A stretch of DNA of 32,759 nucleotides, taken from contig CAMOZG010000005.1 in the NCBI GenBank assembly GCA_946630825.1, forward strand, positions 1 to 32,759, written 5' to 3'. A model generated the notes under the pieces. It saw only the letters and a list, made by a program, of their open reading frames with translations, had not been told where the DNA came from and did no database searches. Position numbers and translations under genes: made by a program. Positions within the stretch are counted from its first letter, which is position 1. Each line of letters opens with the position of its first letter. Shown here piece after piece: positions 1 through 8,950 of the stretch. Source of the stretch: an uncultured Lachnospiraceae bacterium (GTDB lineage Bacteria > Bacillota > Clostridia > Lachnospirales > Lachnospiraceae).

Positions 1-300
1 GATGCCCTGCTAAGTGAGATCATGTCAGAGGTCATGGAGTATGAGCCCCGTGACAGACAGATCATAAATGTCAATTTTCCCGACTGTCCCCTGTCAGAAT
101 ACAAGGGGATCCTGCGGGATCGAACCGTATCACACGGCAGCATTTTTCATGATGTTTATCACCCTGTGGAAAAATTAAAAGACGGCGGTATCAGATATAC
201 CGTAGAGGGCACCCCCGGCAGACCCGGCGAACCGGGTTCTGACCTGGATGCTGTTATTTCAGGATACATATCCATAGGATATGCCCATAATATTCACTGA
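1..300 (+). CDS. surE: 5'/3'-nucleotidase SurE, C-terminal part (5' end outside window)
   Basis: Frame 1 is open from base 1; ...IINVNFPDCP...RDRTVSHGSIFHDVYHPVE...EGTPGRPGEPGSDLDAVISGYISI matches the SurE C-terminal region. Confidence 0.75.
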   Translation, partial: DALLSEIMSEVMEYEPRDRQIINVNFPDCPLSEYKGILRDRTVSHGSIFHDVYHPVEKLKDGGIRYTVEGTPGRPGEPGSDLDAVISGYISIGYAHNIH

Positions 301-302
301 TC

Positions 303-1229
303 TTAAAGCTTTATATTCTTAAGCAGATCTCCGAGAGAGGTACCTATGGAGACATTGTCAGAGTATTTTTCCAACTCCTCCTGCTGCTGTCTCTCCTCCT
401 CCGCTGCTTTTGCCGGAGCCTCGTCCTCTTCGATCGCCCTGATGGACAGGGAAACCTTGCCATTGTCTGTATTCAGTATCTTGGCATTCACCTCGTCACC
501 CACATGAAGCACCTCTTCTACAGAGCCTATCCGCTTCATGGCTATCTGTGATATATGTATCAGACCACTGACTCCGCCTCCAAGATCCACAAAGGCTCCA
601 TAGGGCTGTATGGACTCTACCTTTCCGGAAACTATGGTGCCCGGTACCATCATATTGACCCGGTGCTCCCTTTCTTCCCGGCGACGTTCCAGATCAACTT
701 CCCTGCCTGAAAATACAAGTCTGTTTTTCTCACGATCCACCTCTGTGACCAGAACAGCAAGATCCTTGCCTACCATCGACTGAAGATTCTCCACATAGTC
801 CGCTGATATCTGGGATGCCGGGATAAATCCTCTGATACCCTCAGCATAGGCTACCACACCGCCCTTGACAGCCTCCCGGACTCTGACGGTAATTATCTCA
901 TGGCTATCCTTTTTATTTTGCAGATGATCCCATGACAGGGTGTTTTCCGCCTCCTTAAAGGACAAAAGTATATTGCCCTTGCCATCATCCGCAGACAAAA
1001 CCTTGGCTCTGATCCTCTGTCCGTATTTGAAATTCTCCGTAGCAGAAAAACCCGGATCGTTGGACATCTCATCATGCCTCACTATACCCGGCGCATAAGA
1101 ATCCAGGTCTATAGTCACCTCATCATCACTGATACCAATAATGGTACCCAGGACTATATCGCCCTCTTCATAGCTTTTCATGGATGCATTCAACTCATGT
1201 TCAAAATCCTTCATACTCTCAGTAGCCAT
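303..1229 (-). CDS. S1 RNA-binding domain protein (RpsA-like, about three S1 repeats)
   Basis: S1 motifs: GDIVLGTIIGISDDEVTIDL, VKGGVVAYAEGIRGFIPASQIS, PGTIVSGKVESIQPYGAFVDLGGGVSGLIHISQI. Confidence 0.9.
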   Translation of the reverse strand: MATESMKDFEHELNASMKSYEEGDIVLGTIIGISDDEVTIDLDSYAPGIVRHDEMSNDPGFSATENFKYGQRIRAKVLSADDGKGNILLSFKEAENTLSWDHLQNKKDSHEIITVRVREAVKGGVVAYAEGIRGFIPASQISADYVENLQSMVGKDLAVLVTEVDREKNRLVFSGREVDLERRREEREHRVNMMVPGTIVSGKVESIQPYGAFVDLGGGVSGLIHISQIAMKRIGSVEEVLHVGDEVNAKILNTDNGKVSLSIRAIEEDEAPAKAAEEERQQQEELEKYSDNVSIGTSLGDLLKNIKL

Positions 1230-1252
1230 TTTTAAAAGTCCTCCTTTTGCAT

Positions 1253-3079
1253 TTATCTGTCAGCTCTGGGGTTGCCCTGGGCATCATCTAAAACATCATA
1301 CAGATCCAAGAACGGATTTTTTACCATTTTGATCTCGTCACCAAGCTCCAGTACCAGAGACTTGTCCTGGGAAAAATCAGGCCAGCCCGGCAGACCCTCA
1401 CCATTGGGATCTCCTGTGGTACAGAAGTTTACGATATAGCTCATTATGGTGTCGGACACCTTGTAATCCACCTCATCATAGTTATGGGGTATAGTATCCA
1501 GATTGCCGTAAAAATAGGGAAGCTCCCCGGCATGGTTTGTGGAAAGCCCCGGGTTTGTCTCTGTGAAATAATACTCATACACAGGACGCCCCTCGGCTGC
1601 CATATACCGAGACCACAGATCGTGGCTGTAGGCAAACCAGGTACCGCTTAAAAGAGCATTATAGGGCTCCATCACATCCTTTTCATTTAAGGGATAAAGC
1701 TCTAAAACCTTGGAGCCTGTATCATTTGATGGATCGATCTCAAATCTGTCAAAGTATTCCCTGACCTTTGCCTCATAGTTTTCGGCAGTAACATCATTGC
1801 CAAGTATATTAAATACATCCGCCTCATGCTCATTGAAACCGGAAAGCAAAGCTTCCTCGTGGTTTTCACCCTTTTCATAGGTGAGATAGGGCTGTTCCGC
1901 TATGGCATATCCATCCACTGTCATGGAATCGTGGCTGTACTGGGTCAAAACCAGCTTTTCGGCAGGAACCTCACGGAGCTCCTCCACACTGTCCCTTCTA
2001 AACTCAGAAAGTACATTCTGCCCCATTTCCAAAGCCGCATCCATGGTGCGGAAGGTGTGATAAGGAGTACGTGCCACTATGCCGCTGCTCTCTCCTATGG
2101 CTCTTCTGAAAAGTCCCTCTGAAAGGGGTGATACGCAAAGAGCATTGACAGAGGAGGAACCGGCTGACTCTCCGGCTATGGTTATATTGTCGGGATTTCC
2201 CCCAAAGGATGCAATATTTGCATTGATCCATTTAAGAGCCTGCACCTGATCCAAAAGACCGTAATTTCCGGTAGTATGGTTTGGTGACTCCGCTATAAGC
2301 TCATCATTGGCATAGTAGCCAAAGATATTCAAACGGTATGTGATGGAAACAAAGACTATCCCCCTCTTTGCATATGACTCACCGTTGAACTCCTTGTAAT
2401 AGGACTGTCCTGTTTTAAGGGAGCCTCCGTGTATATACACCAAAACCGGCGCATCACTTATATCCCCCGCAGGCTTAAACACATTCAGATAAAGGGAGTC
2501 CTCACTTTTCGCCTCACGATAGTTGTCAGTGGGGTCAAAGAGATGAAAGTCCTTATAAATATACATACGGACCAGGGAGTTCCAGAGGGTCGAATCCTCT
2601 GTCTGCATGGACATGGGCGCAAATTTATCACATGCTCTCACACCCTCCCAGGGCTCCGGCGCCTGTGTCTCTTTCCAGCGCAGTTCTCCCACGGGAGGCT
2701 TGGCATAGGGAATGCCCGCATATACCTCCACAGATTTATCCTTGTTAAATACTCCCGTCAGATCCCCCTCGGCAACCGATACCACATCCGTGACCTCCGG
2801 GTTTTTCACTGCTACGGCAGGAACCTGCTTGTATGGCGGATAGGTGATCTTATAAACCACAAAGAGCATCAAAAAAAGAACCAGCCAGGAACAAAGCCTG
2901 ATGTACCATTTTTTATCCATCATAACAGGTCTTATGATAAAAAATACCGCAAACAGGACAGCCCCCAGCGCCCATCCCAAAAGGGTGTTTTTGGACAGCT
3001 CTATCAAAACCGCAAAAACCACTGCTGCAATGACAAAGACAGCAGTAAAAAATACGCCTCTCTTCTTTTTATCCTCCAT
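1253..3079 (-). CDS. Type-B carboxylesterase with N-terminal transmembrane segments
   Basis: GIPYAKPPVGELRW, EDSLYLNVFKP, nucleophile elbow GESAGSSS, HAGELPYFYGNL; hydrophobic stretches in the first ~80 aa; SD ggaggaaat. Confidence 0.9.
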   Translation of the reverse strand: MEDKKKRGVFFTAVFVIAAVVFAVLIELSKNTLLGWALGAVLFAVFFIIRPVMMDKKWYIRLCSWLVLFLMLFVVYKITYPPYKQVPAVAVKNPEVTDVVSVAEGDLTGVFNKDKSVEVYAGIPYAKPPVGELRWKETQAPEPWEGVRACDKFAPMSMQTEDSTLWNSLVRMYIYKDFHLFDPTDNYREAKSEDSLYLNVFKPAGDISDAPVLVYIHGGSLKTGQSYYKEFNGESYAKRGIVFVSITYRLNIFGYYANDELIAESPNHTTGNYGLLDQVQALKWINANIASFGGNPDNITIAGESAGSSSVNALCVSPLSEGLFRRAIGESSGIVARTPYHTFRTMDAALEMGQNVLSEFRRDSVEELREVPAEKLVLTQYSHDSMTVDGYAIAEQPYLTYEKGENHEEALLSGFNEHEADVFNILGNDVTAENYEAKVREYFDRFEIDPSNDTGSKVLELYPLNEKDVMEPYNALLSGTWFAYSHDLWSRYMAAEGRPVYEYYFTETNPGLSTNHAGELPYFYGNLDTIPHNYDEVDYKVSDTIMSYIVNFCTTGDPNGEGLPGWPDFSQDKSLVLELGDEIKMVKNPFLDLYDVLDDAQGNPRADR

Positions 3080-3113
3080 ATTTCCTCCCTATACCGCAGC
3101 ACCCCGCAAAATG

Positions 3114-3662
3114 CTACTCTTCGCTTTCGTCGGTGACCATCTCGGATGCCACCTCTTCACGATAAAGCTTTTTTTCCTCCCGGAGCTTTTCAAAAAACTC
3201 TGACAAAAGTGCCGAGCATTCCTCCACACACACTCCGGTCTGGATATCCACCTGATGATTGAACCTGTCCATCTGAAGAAGATTGATGATACTTCCGGCG
3301 CATCCTGCCTTTGGATTCATGGCTCCTATCACCACCTTGGGGATCCTTGCCTGGACTATGGCTCCTGCACACATCTGACAGGGCTCCAGGGTGACATACA
3401 TGGTACATTCCTCCAGCCTCCAGTCCTTTAATCTGCCGCAGGCTTCATTAATGGCTAAAAGCTCTGCATGGGACAAAACCGATTTGTCCTTATTGCGGCG
3501 GTTATGTGCCCTGGCTATTACCTTGCCGTCATGGACTATCACACAGCCAATGGGTACCTCCTTGCCTTTACCTGCCTTTGCCGCCTCCTTAATAGCCATC
3601 CTCATGTATTTTTCATTGAGTCTTATTTCCTTTTTTTCAGCTCTTGCTTCTTTAAAACCCAT
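3114..3662 (-). CDS. tadA: tRNA-specific adenosine deaminase TadA
   Basis: Deaminase motifs HAELLAI and TLEPCQMCAGAI; N-terminal MRMAIKEAAKAGKGKEVPIGCVIV. Confidence 0.93.
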   Translation of the reverse strand: MGFKEARAEKKEIRLNEKYMRMAIKEAAKAGKGKEVPIGCVIVHDGKVIARAHNRRNKDKSVLSHAELLAINEACGRLKDWRLEECTMYVTLEPCQMCAGAIVQARIPKVVIGAMNPKAGCAGSIINLLQMDRFNHQVDIQTGVCVEECSALLSEFFEKLREEKKLYREEVASEMVTDESEE

Positions 3663-3772
3663 ATTCTAAAATCCCCCTGAGTCTGTTATAATGTCATGGT
3701 AAACGAATTTATGTCGTTTATGATAACTGCCTTATAATCGTACCACTTTTTTTTATTAAAGGAAATAGTCAG

Positions 3773-4495
3773 ATGAAGATTTTAGGATTTCAAAAAACCA
3801 CACTTTTAGATTATCCGGAGCATATAGCCTCCATTATTTTTACGGGAGGCTGTAATTTTGCCTGCCCCTATTGTCATAACAGCAGCCTCATCAGACCTTC
3901 AAGCAAGGCCCCGGAGATACCGGAGGAGGAGGTTTTTGACCATCTCAGATCACACAAAGGAAAAATCGAAGGGCTGGTCATAAGCGGCGGAGAGCCCACC
4001 ATTCATGAGGATCTGCCCGGGTTTTGCGAAAAGGTAAAGGAGCTTGGGATGCTTGTAAAGCTGGATACCAACGGCACAAACTATGAGATGCTTTCAAAGC
4101 TCATAGAATCACATCTGGTGGATTATGTGGCTTTGGATGCCAAGATGCCCTCTTCCCTGTACAAACAGGTAATGCCTAAAAAAACCACGGAGGCTACAGC
4201 CAAAAAGTATATAGATTCTTATAAAAAAAGTCTGGAACTTTTGAAAAAAGCTCCAGACAGCATAGATTATGAAATACGTACCACCGTGGTCATGGATCTC
4301 TTTGACTCCAATACCATGGAAGCCCTCTCCAGGGAGCTTTCCGGTGTCAAAAAGGTTTATCTCCAGCCCTTTAAAAGCTCTGACTCGGTGCTGGTATATG
4401 GTCTTAAGGAACCCAGCGACCATGAGATGACCTACTACAGAGGCGTCATGAAACGACATGTTAAAAAAGTGGAGATCCGGGGCGCAGATCTGTAA
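3773..4495 (+). CDS. Anaerobic ribonucleoside-triphosphate reductase activating protein (NrdG-like radical SAM)
   Basis: GFQKTTLLDYPEHIASIIFTGGCNFACPYCHN with CxxxCxxC cluster motif, then VISGGEPT and KLDTNGT. Confidence 0.88.
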   Translation: MKILGFQKTTLLDYPEHIASIIFTGGCNFACPYCHNSSLIRPSSKAPEIPEEEVFDHLRSHKGKIEGLVISGGEPTIHEDLPGFCEKVKELGMLVKLDTNGTNYEMLSKLIESHLVDYVALDAKMPSSLYKQVMPKKTTEATAKKYIDSYKKSLELLKKAPDSIDYEIRTTVVMDLFDSNTMEALSRELSGVKKVYLQPFKSSDSVLVYGLKEPSDHEMTYYRGVMKRHVKKVEIRGADL

Positions 4496-4497
4496 AA

Positions 4498-5052
4498 CTA
4501 TTGGTTCCAGGGCATGACGTAGGCATAGAGGTAGTGATCCTCCCATTTTCCGTTCAGCTTGAACTTATCCCGCATCAAGCCCTCTCTCTCAAAGCCTATT
4601 TTCTCCAAAAGAGTCGAGGAAGCTACGTTGACAGGCATCACCGTAGCTTCTATCCTGTGCAGATGAAGCTCCTCATCCATTATCATCATCCCCCGCTCTA
4701 TGGCTTCAAGGGCATAGCCTTTTCGTCTGTGATCCTTATCTATCTTATACCCCAGGGTAGCGCATTTATAATAGCTTTGGGAAATATTTCTAAAGCTTAC
4801 GGTACCGACTATCTCAAAGGGATTATCCTTTCTAAAGAGATAATACCTGCACATATCATTGTCCTTAAAATACTCATCCTCATAGTCAAGCATAGTCTGA
4901 TGATAGTTGATATTTCTGGCATTCTCATAGCTTAAGGGCTCATACAGCGCAAATTCCTGCACATTTCTGGTGTAGAATCTGCACACCATAGGCGCGTCAT
5001 ATCGTGTCAGGTGTTTCATATACAGTTGGTTTGTCTCATATATCTCTTCCAT
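4498..5052 (-). CDS. GNAT family N-acetyltransferase (RimJ/RimL type)
   Basis: IVGTVSFRNI...ATLGYKIDKDHRRKGYALEAIERG...HRIEATVMPVNVASSTLLEKIGFEREG. Confidence 0.88.
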   Translation of the reverse strand: MEEIYETNQLYMKHLTRYDAPMVCRFYTRNVQEFALYEPLSYENARNINYHQTMLDYEDEYFKDNDMCRYYLFRKDNPFEIVGTVSFRNISQSYYKCATLGYKIDKDHRRKGYALEAIERGMMIMDEELHLHRIEATVMPVNVASSTLLEKIGFEREGLMRDKFKLNGKWEDHYLYAYVMPWNQ

Positions 5053-5089
5053 GATCCTATTACCGGCGGGTATCCCCTTGTCTGATTTA

Positions 5090-6271
5090 CTAATACTTTA
5101 ATATCGATTTGGAGACTGCCGCTCCTATTTTATAAATAGGGTGCTCAAAACGCTTTTTAACATTTGAAAGCTCCTGCCTTATCTCAATGTGCTGGGGACA
5201 TACGGTCTCACATTTTCCGCACTTTACACACAATCCTGCATTTGAGCGAACCTTTCTTAAAGTGGTGCCCATGAAATATTCACGGAACGCATTGAAATAG
5301 TTGTCTGTATAACTTGCATTGTAGGTGGCGAAGCAGTTAGGTATATCCACTCCCTTGGGACAGGGCTGGCAATAGGCACAGCCGGTGCATCCCACCTTTA
5401 CCTTTTCATTTATGGCAGCCAGCACCCTTTGATACAGCGCCAGTTCGTCGGCTGAAAGACTGTCCGCCGTAGACTCGGAAGCAATACGACAGTTTTCCTC
5501 TACCTGCGCCACATCATTCATACCGGAAAGCACAACGGAAACCTCCGGATGATTCCATATCCAGCGCAATCCCCAGTCAGCCGGTGTGCGCTTTTGGGGC
5601 ATCTTTTCAAATTCCTCCAAAGCCTTTGGCGGCAGGGCATTTACCAGGCGGCCGCCCCGCAGTGGCTCCATGATTATCACCGGCAGACCCTTTTCATTGG
5701 CATACTTAAGTCCGTCTATTCCTGCCTGGGCGTGTTCGTCCATGTAGTTAAACTGGATCTGGCAAAAATCCCAGTCATATGCGTCTATCAGCTCACGGAA
5801 GGCACTGGTGCCGCCGTGAAATGAAAAGCCTATATTTCTGATGGCTCCGCTGCCCTTTTTCTCCTTTATCCAGTCCAAAAGCCCCAGTGAACAAAGCCTG
5901 TTGAATGAATTAACATCATTGAGCATATGCAAAAGATAGTAGTCCACATGGTCGGTCTGAAGCCGGGTAAGCTCCTCGTCAAAATATCTGTCAAATTCCT
6001 CAGACCTGGTCACCCTGTACTGGGGCAGCTTGGTAGCTATATAAAGCTGATCCCTGCAGTCATACTCCTTTATGAAATTACCGAGAGCCACCTCACTTCC
6101 TCCGTAGACATAGGCGGTATCAAAGTAATTGACTCCCAGATCCAGGGCTTTTTTTAACTCTTTGTTTGCCTTTGCCTGATCTATCTGTCCCCCCGACTTA
6201 CTGAACCTCATGCAGCCGTATCCCAAAACAGAAAGTTCGGTCCCGTTTTTTGGGTTTTTTCTATATTGCAT
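5090..6271 (-). CDS. Aldo/keto reductase with C-terminal [4Fe-4S] motifs
   Basis: AKR motifs GYGCMRF, VNYFDTAYVYGGSE, ATKLP, HVDYYLLH; Cys motifs CTGCAYCQPCPKGVDIP and CVKCGKCETVCPQ. Confidence 0.92.
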   Translation of the reverse strand: MQYRKNPKNGTELSVLGYGCMRFSKSGGQIDQAKANKELKKALDLGVNYFDTAYVYGGSEVALGNFIKEYDCRDQLYIATKLPQYRVTRSEEFDRYFDEELTRLQTDHVDYYLLHMLNDVNSFNRLCSLGLLDWIKEKKGSGAIRNIGFSFHGGTSAFRELIDAYDWDFCQIQFNYMDEHAQAGIDGLKYANEKGLPVIIMEPLRGGRLVNALPPKALEEFEKMPQKRTPADWGLRWIWNHPEVSVVLSGMNDVAQVEENCRIASESTADSLSADELALYQRVLAAINEKVKVGCTGCAYCQPCPKGVDIPNCFATYNASYTDNYFNAFREYFMGTTLRKVRSNAGLCVKCGKCETVCPQHIEIRQELSNVKKRFEHPIYKIGAAVSKSILKY

Positions 6272-6291
6272 ATTTCCTCCTCTATGACCTA

Positions 6292-6323
6292 CAAAAGTGA
6301 CCGGATGTAAAACACCCGGTCAC
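6292..6323 (-). terminator. Rho-independent terminator downstream of rubrerythrin
   Basis: Minus strand GTGACCGG-N11-CCGGTCAC followed by TTTTG; arms at 6297-6304 and 6316-6323. Confidence 0.75.
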
Positions 6324-6345
6324 CAGAATTACCATCAGTATCCCA

Positions 6346-6888
6346 TTATCCGAAATATCTCTTAAGCAATCCCTCAAATGCTTTGCCGTGACGAGCCTCA
6401 TCCCTTCCGATCTCATGGACAATATCATGTATCGCATCCAGATCAAGGGCCTTGGCTTTTTTAGCCAGATCCACACGTCCCTGGGTAGCGCCATACTCTG
6501 CGTCTGCACGAAGCTCCAGATTCTTTTTGGTGGAGTCTGTCAACACCTCTCCCAAAAGCTCTGCAAAATGCGCAGCATGCTCTGCCTCTTCCCAGGCTGC
6601 CTTTTCATAGAAGGCTCCGATCTCGGGATATCCCTCGCGGATCGCCACACGGCTCATAGCCAGATACATACCCACCTCAGAGCACTCACCGTTAAACATC
6701 TCCCTAAGTCCGTTTTTGATCTCTTCGGGAGCATCTGCTGCCACACCTACCACATGCTCTGCTGCCCATACCTTGTCACCTTCCTGCTTTTTGAACTTGT
6801 CAGCAGAAGCATGACATACGGGACACTCCTCAGGTGCCGCATCTCCCTCGTACACATAACCACATACACTACATACCCATTTTGCCAT
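6346..6888 (-). CDS. Rubrerythrin family protein with N-terminal rubredoxin domain (reverse-rubrerythrin-like)
   Basis: [24 protein letters not shown] (rubredoxin) precedes ferritin-like [13 protein letters not shown]...[16 protein letters not shown]...[13 protein letters not shown] start chosen over the upstream start in the track. Confidence 0.92.
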   Translation of the reverse strand: MAKWVCSVCGYVYEGDAAPEECPVCHASADKFKKQEGDKVWAAEHVVGVAADAPEEIKNGLREMFNGECSEVGMYLAMSRVAIREGYPEIGAFYEKAAWEEAEHAAHFAELLGEVLTDSTKKNLELRADAEYGATQGRVDLAKKAKALDLDAIHDIVHEIGRDEARHGKAFEGLLKRYFG

Positions 6889-6929
6889 AATAAAAACTCC
6901 TTTCATACATAAACCGTTCGGTCACATCC

Positions 6930-6958
6930 ATTTTACTTTGAAACCAAAATAAAATCAA
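6930..6958 (-). promoter_or_regulatory. Sigma-A-type promoter for the rubrerythrin gene
   Basis: TTGATT (6953-6958), 17-nt spacer, TAAAAT (6930-6935); overlaps the stop codon of the upstream GGDEF gene. Confidence 0.6.
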
Positions 6959-8883
6959 TCTTTTCCTTTTCTGCCCCGCTTATTGTCATACATCATCTCA
7001 TCAGCTTTCTTCAGCATATCCGTATAGTTATCAAATTCCTCGCTTTTGATACAATAGCCATAGGAAAATCTGATGAATATCTTATCCCCATCTAAAAGGG
7101 TAAGCTCTCTGTTATCCTGATAGTCAGCCAGTCCGTCTATACTCTCCATAAGCTCGCTTTCACTTCCATATCCGTAGATAAAGAGCGCAAACTCATCACC
7201 TCCCATACGACAGATCTGATAATTCCTGCACATCTTGCTGCCAAACTCACCAAGGAGATCCACTATGCTCTTCAGATACAGATCTCCATCATCATGTCCG
7301 TAGTTATCATTGATCTGCTTCAGACCGTCCGCATCAACCATGATTGCTGCACAGTGAGCCATATCCTCCTCACCGACGAAAAGCTTTGCTATGGCATTAT
7401 CCATACCTCTCCGGTTGAATATCCCCGTCATGGGATCTATGTCACGTTCCTTTTCGATCTGCCGACGGCGCTTCACCACATCCGACACATCTATGAGGAT
7501 ACCTGTGACCTCGTCCTCGTCTCTGGTCTCATCCACATGGACATAGATAGTCCTGCCGAAGTCATCTATCTCATATGTGGAATCCTCTCCGGGCACCGGA
7601 TGCTTTTTAAGAGTATCCAGATACTCGGCGAAAGTCTTTTTATCCATCTTGCCGGAGCCTGCATTTTCGGGAGCTCCGATAAGCATGGGCACATGCTCCG
7701 TATACCTCACCCGTCTGTGATGACTGCTGGAGATATACACACCCATGAGACTGTCGGTATGATTAAGGATCTCTGAAATCTGGCTGGTATTTCTTAGCAG
7801 GTTTTTGATCATGTCATTTATATGATCCGAAAGCTCTGAAAACTCATCACTGTCTCTGACGTCGATCCTTTCATCCACCTCTCCCTCGGAAACTGCGCGA
7901 AGTGATTCATTTATCCTGTCCACATTTTTGATCACGTAGGAGTCAATGAGCCGTGACACAAGGATCATCAAAAATACCACCACAAGTATGTAGCCTGTCA
8001 TCATTATAATGGTATTGACCGGAACTCTGGCATCCAAAACACCTATAGTTATGATATAACCAACCAGATTCTCATCAATAACAGAAAACACGCAGAAACA
8101 GTAGTTGTCATTTACCCTGCAGACAAAGCCGTTATTATCGTTTTTTGCCTCATTGATATCCACTCCCATGGAAGCCAGGGTCTTGCCTACATAATGTCTG
8201 TCTGTGGCTCCTACTATCATACCCCTGTCCAAAGTACAGGTAATAAGGTCTATACCGGCATTGGGCTGAATAAGAGAGAAAATATAATCCAGCTCATTTT
8301 TCTCCGTATACTCCATGATATGAGTGGGCTCCATGCCAACCTGTACTATATATTCACCGGTCTCACTCCAGATCATGGAATACTGCATCAGCTTGGACTC
8401 TGCCGTGTTTGGAGTCACGTCCTGAACCAGGCGGAGGCTTCGATCCTCAAGTATGGGTTTGAAAAACTTCATCTGCTCCCCCGAGTCAAAGGTAAATCCA
8501 AAATACTCGGGATTGGTGCCATGGATTATCTCTCCCCTATCATTAAAGATATGTATTTCATCCACACCCACCAGGTAGGCGATCTTTCTGAGTTCTGCCG
8601 GGCTTGTCACCGCATCAGGATTATCCTTAAGGATATAGGATACCGTGTCTGCCAGACGCAGACAGGTCTGGCTGTACTCCTCCGTAACCTCTGTAAGCTC
8701 GGTGCGGTTTTCTGCCAGGATCTGCTCTATCTGGTTAAACATATCCCTGGCATCCTCTAAAGCATTATACCGCTCATTTAAAACCTGAATCACCACGGAA
8801 AAAGTCAGTAGTATCACCAGGGTGATCACCGAGATCACCACCATGTATTTAGTTATGATGTATTTAAGTTCTGTTCTCTTCAT
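6955..8883 (-). CDS. Membrane diguanylate cyclase: periplasmic sensor region, HAMP, GGDEF
   Basis: N-terminal TM, extracytoplasmic region, second TM (TIIMMTGYILVVVFLMILV), HAMP-like ESLRAVSEGEVDERI, GGDEF core DIDPMTGIFNRRGMD...CRMGGDEFALFIYG. First ATG at 8883; the ORF track begins at a TTG at 8898. Confidence 0.92.
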   Translation of the reverse strand: MKRTELKYIITKYMVVISVITLVILLTFSVVIQVLNERYNALEDARDMFNQIEQILAENRTELTEVTEEYSQTCLRLADTVSYILKDNPDAVTSPAELRKIAYLVGVDEIHIFNDRGEIIHGTNPEYFGFTFDSGEQMKFFKPILEDRSLRLVQDVTPNTAESKLMQYSMIWSETGEYIVQVGMEPTHIMEYTEKNELDYIFSLIQPNAGIDLITCTLDRGMIVGATDRHYVGKTLASMGVDINEAKNDNNGFVCRVNDNYCFCVFSVIDENLVGYIITIGVLDARVPVNTIIMMTGYILVVVFLMILVSRLIDSYVIKNVDRINESLRAVSEGEVDERIDVRDSDEFSELSDHINDMIKNLLRNTSQISEILNHTDSLMGVYISSSHHRRVRYTEHVPMLIGAPENAGSGKMDKKTFAEYLDTLKKHPVPGEDSTYEIDDFGRTIYVHVDETRDEDEVTGILIDVSDVVKRRRQIEKERDIDPMTGIFNRRGMDNAIAKLFVGEEDMAHCAAIMVDADGLKQINDNYGHDDGDLYLKSIVDLLGEFGSKMCRNYQICRMGGDEFALFIYGYGSESELMESIDGLADYQDNRELTLLDGDKIFIRFSYGYCIKSEEFDNYTDMLKKADEMMYDNKRGRKGKD

Positions 8884-8950
8884 CTCTATCAGTCCCAACT
8901 AATCTGCCTTTTATGACGACTCTACATTATACCTTTTCGGATGCCTTATT

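Noticed and set aside
2429-3136. 235-aa plus-strand ORF
   Set aside because: Antisense to the carboxylesterase; no recognisable domain and His/Arg-rich shadow composition.
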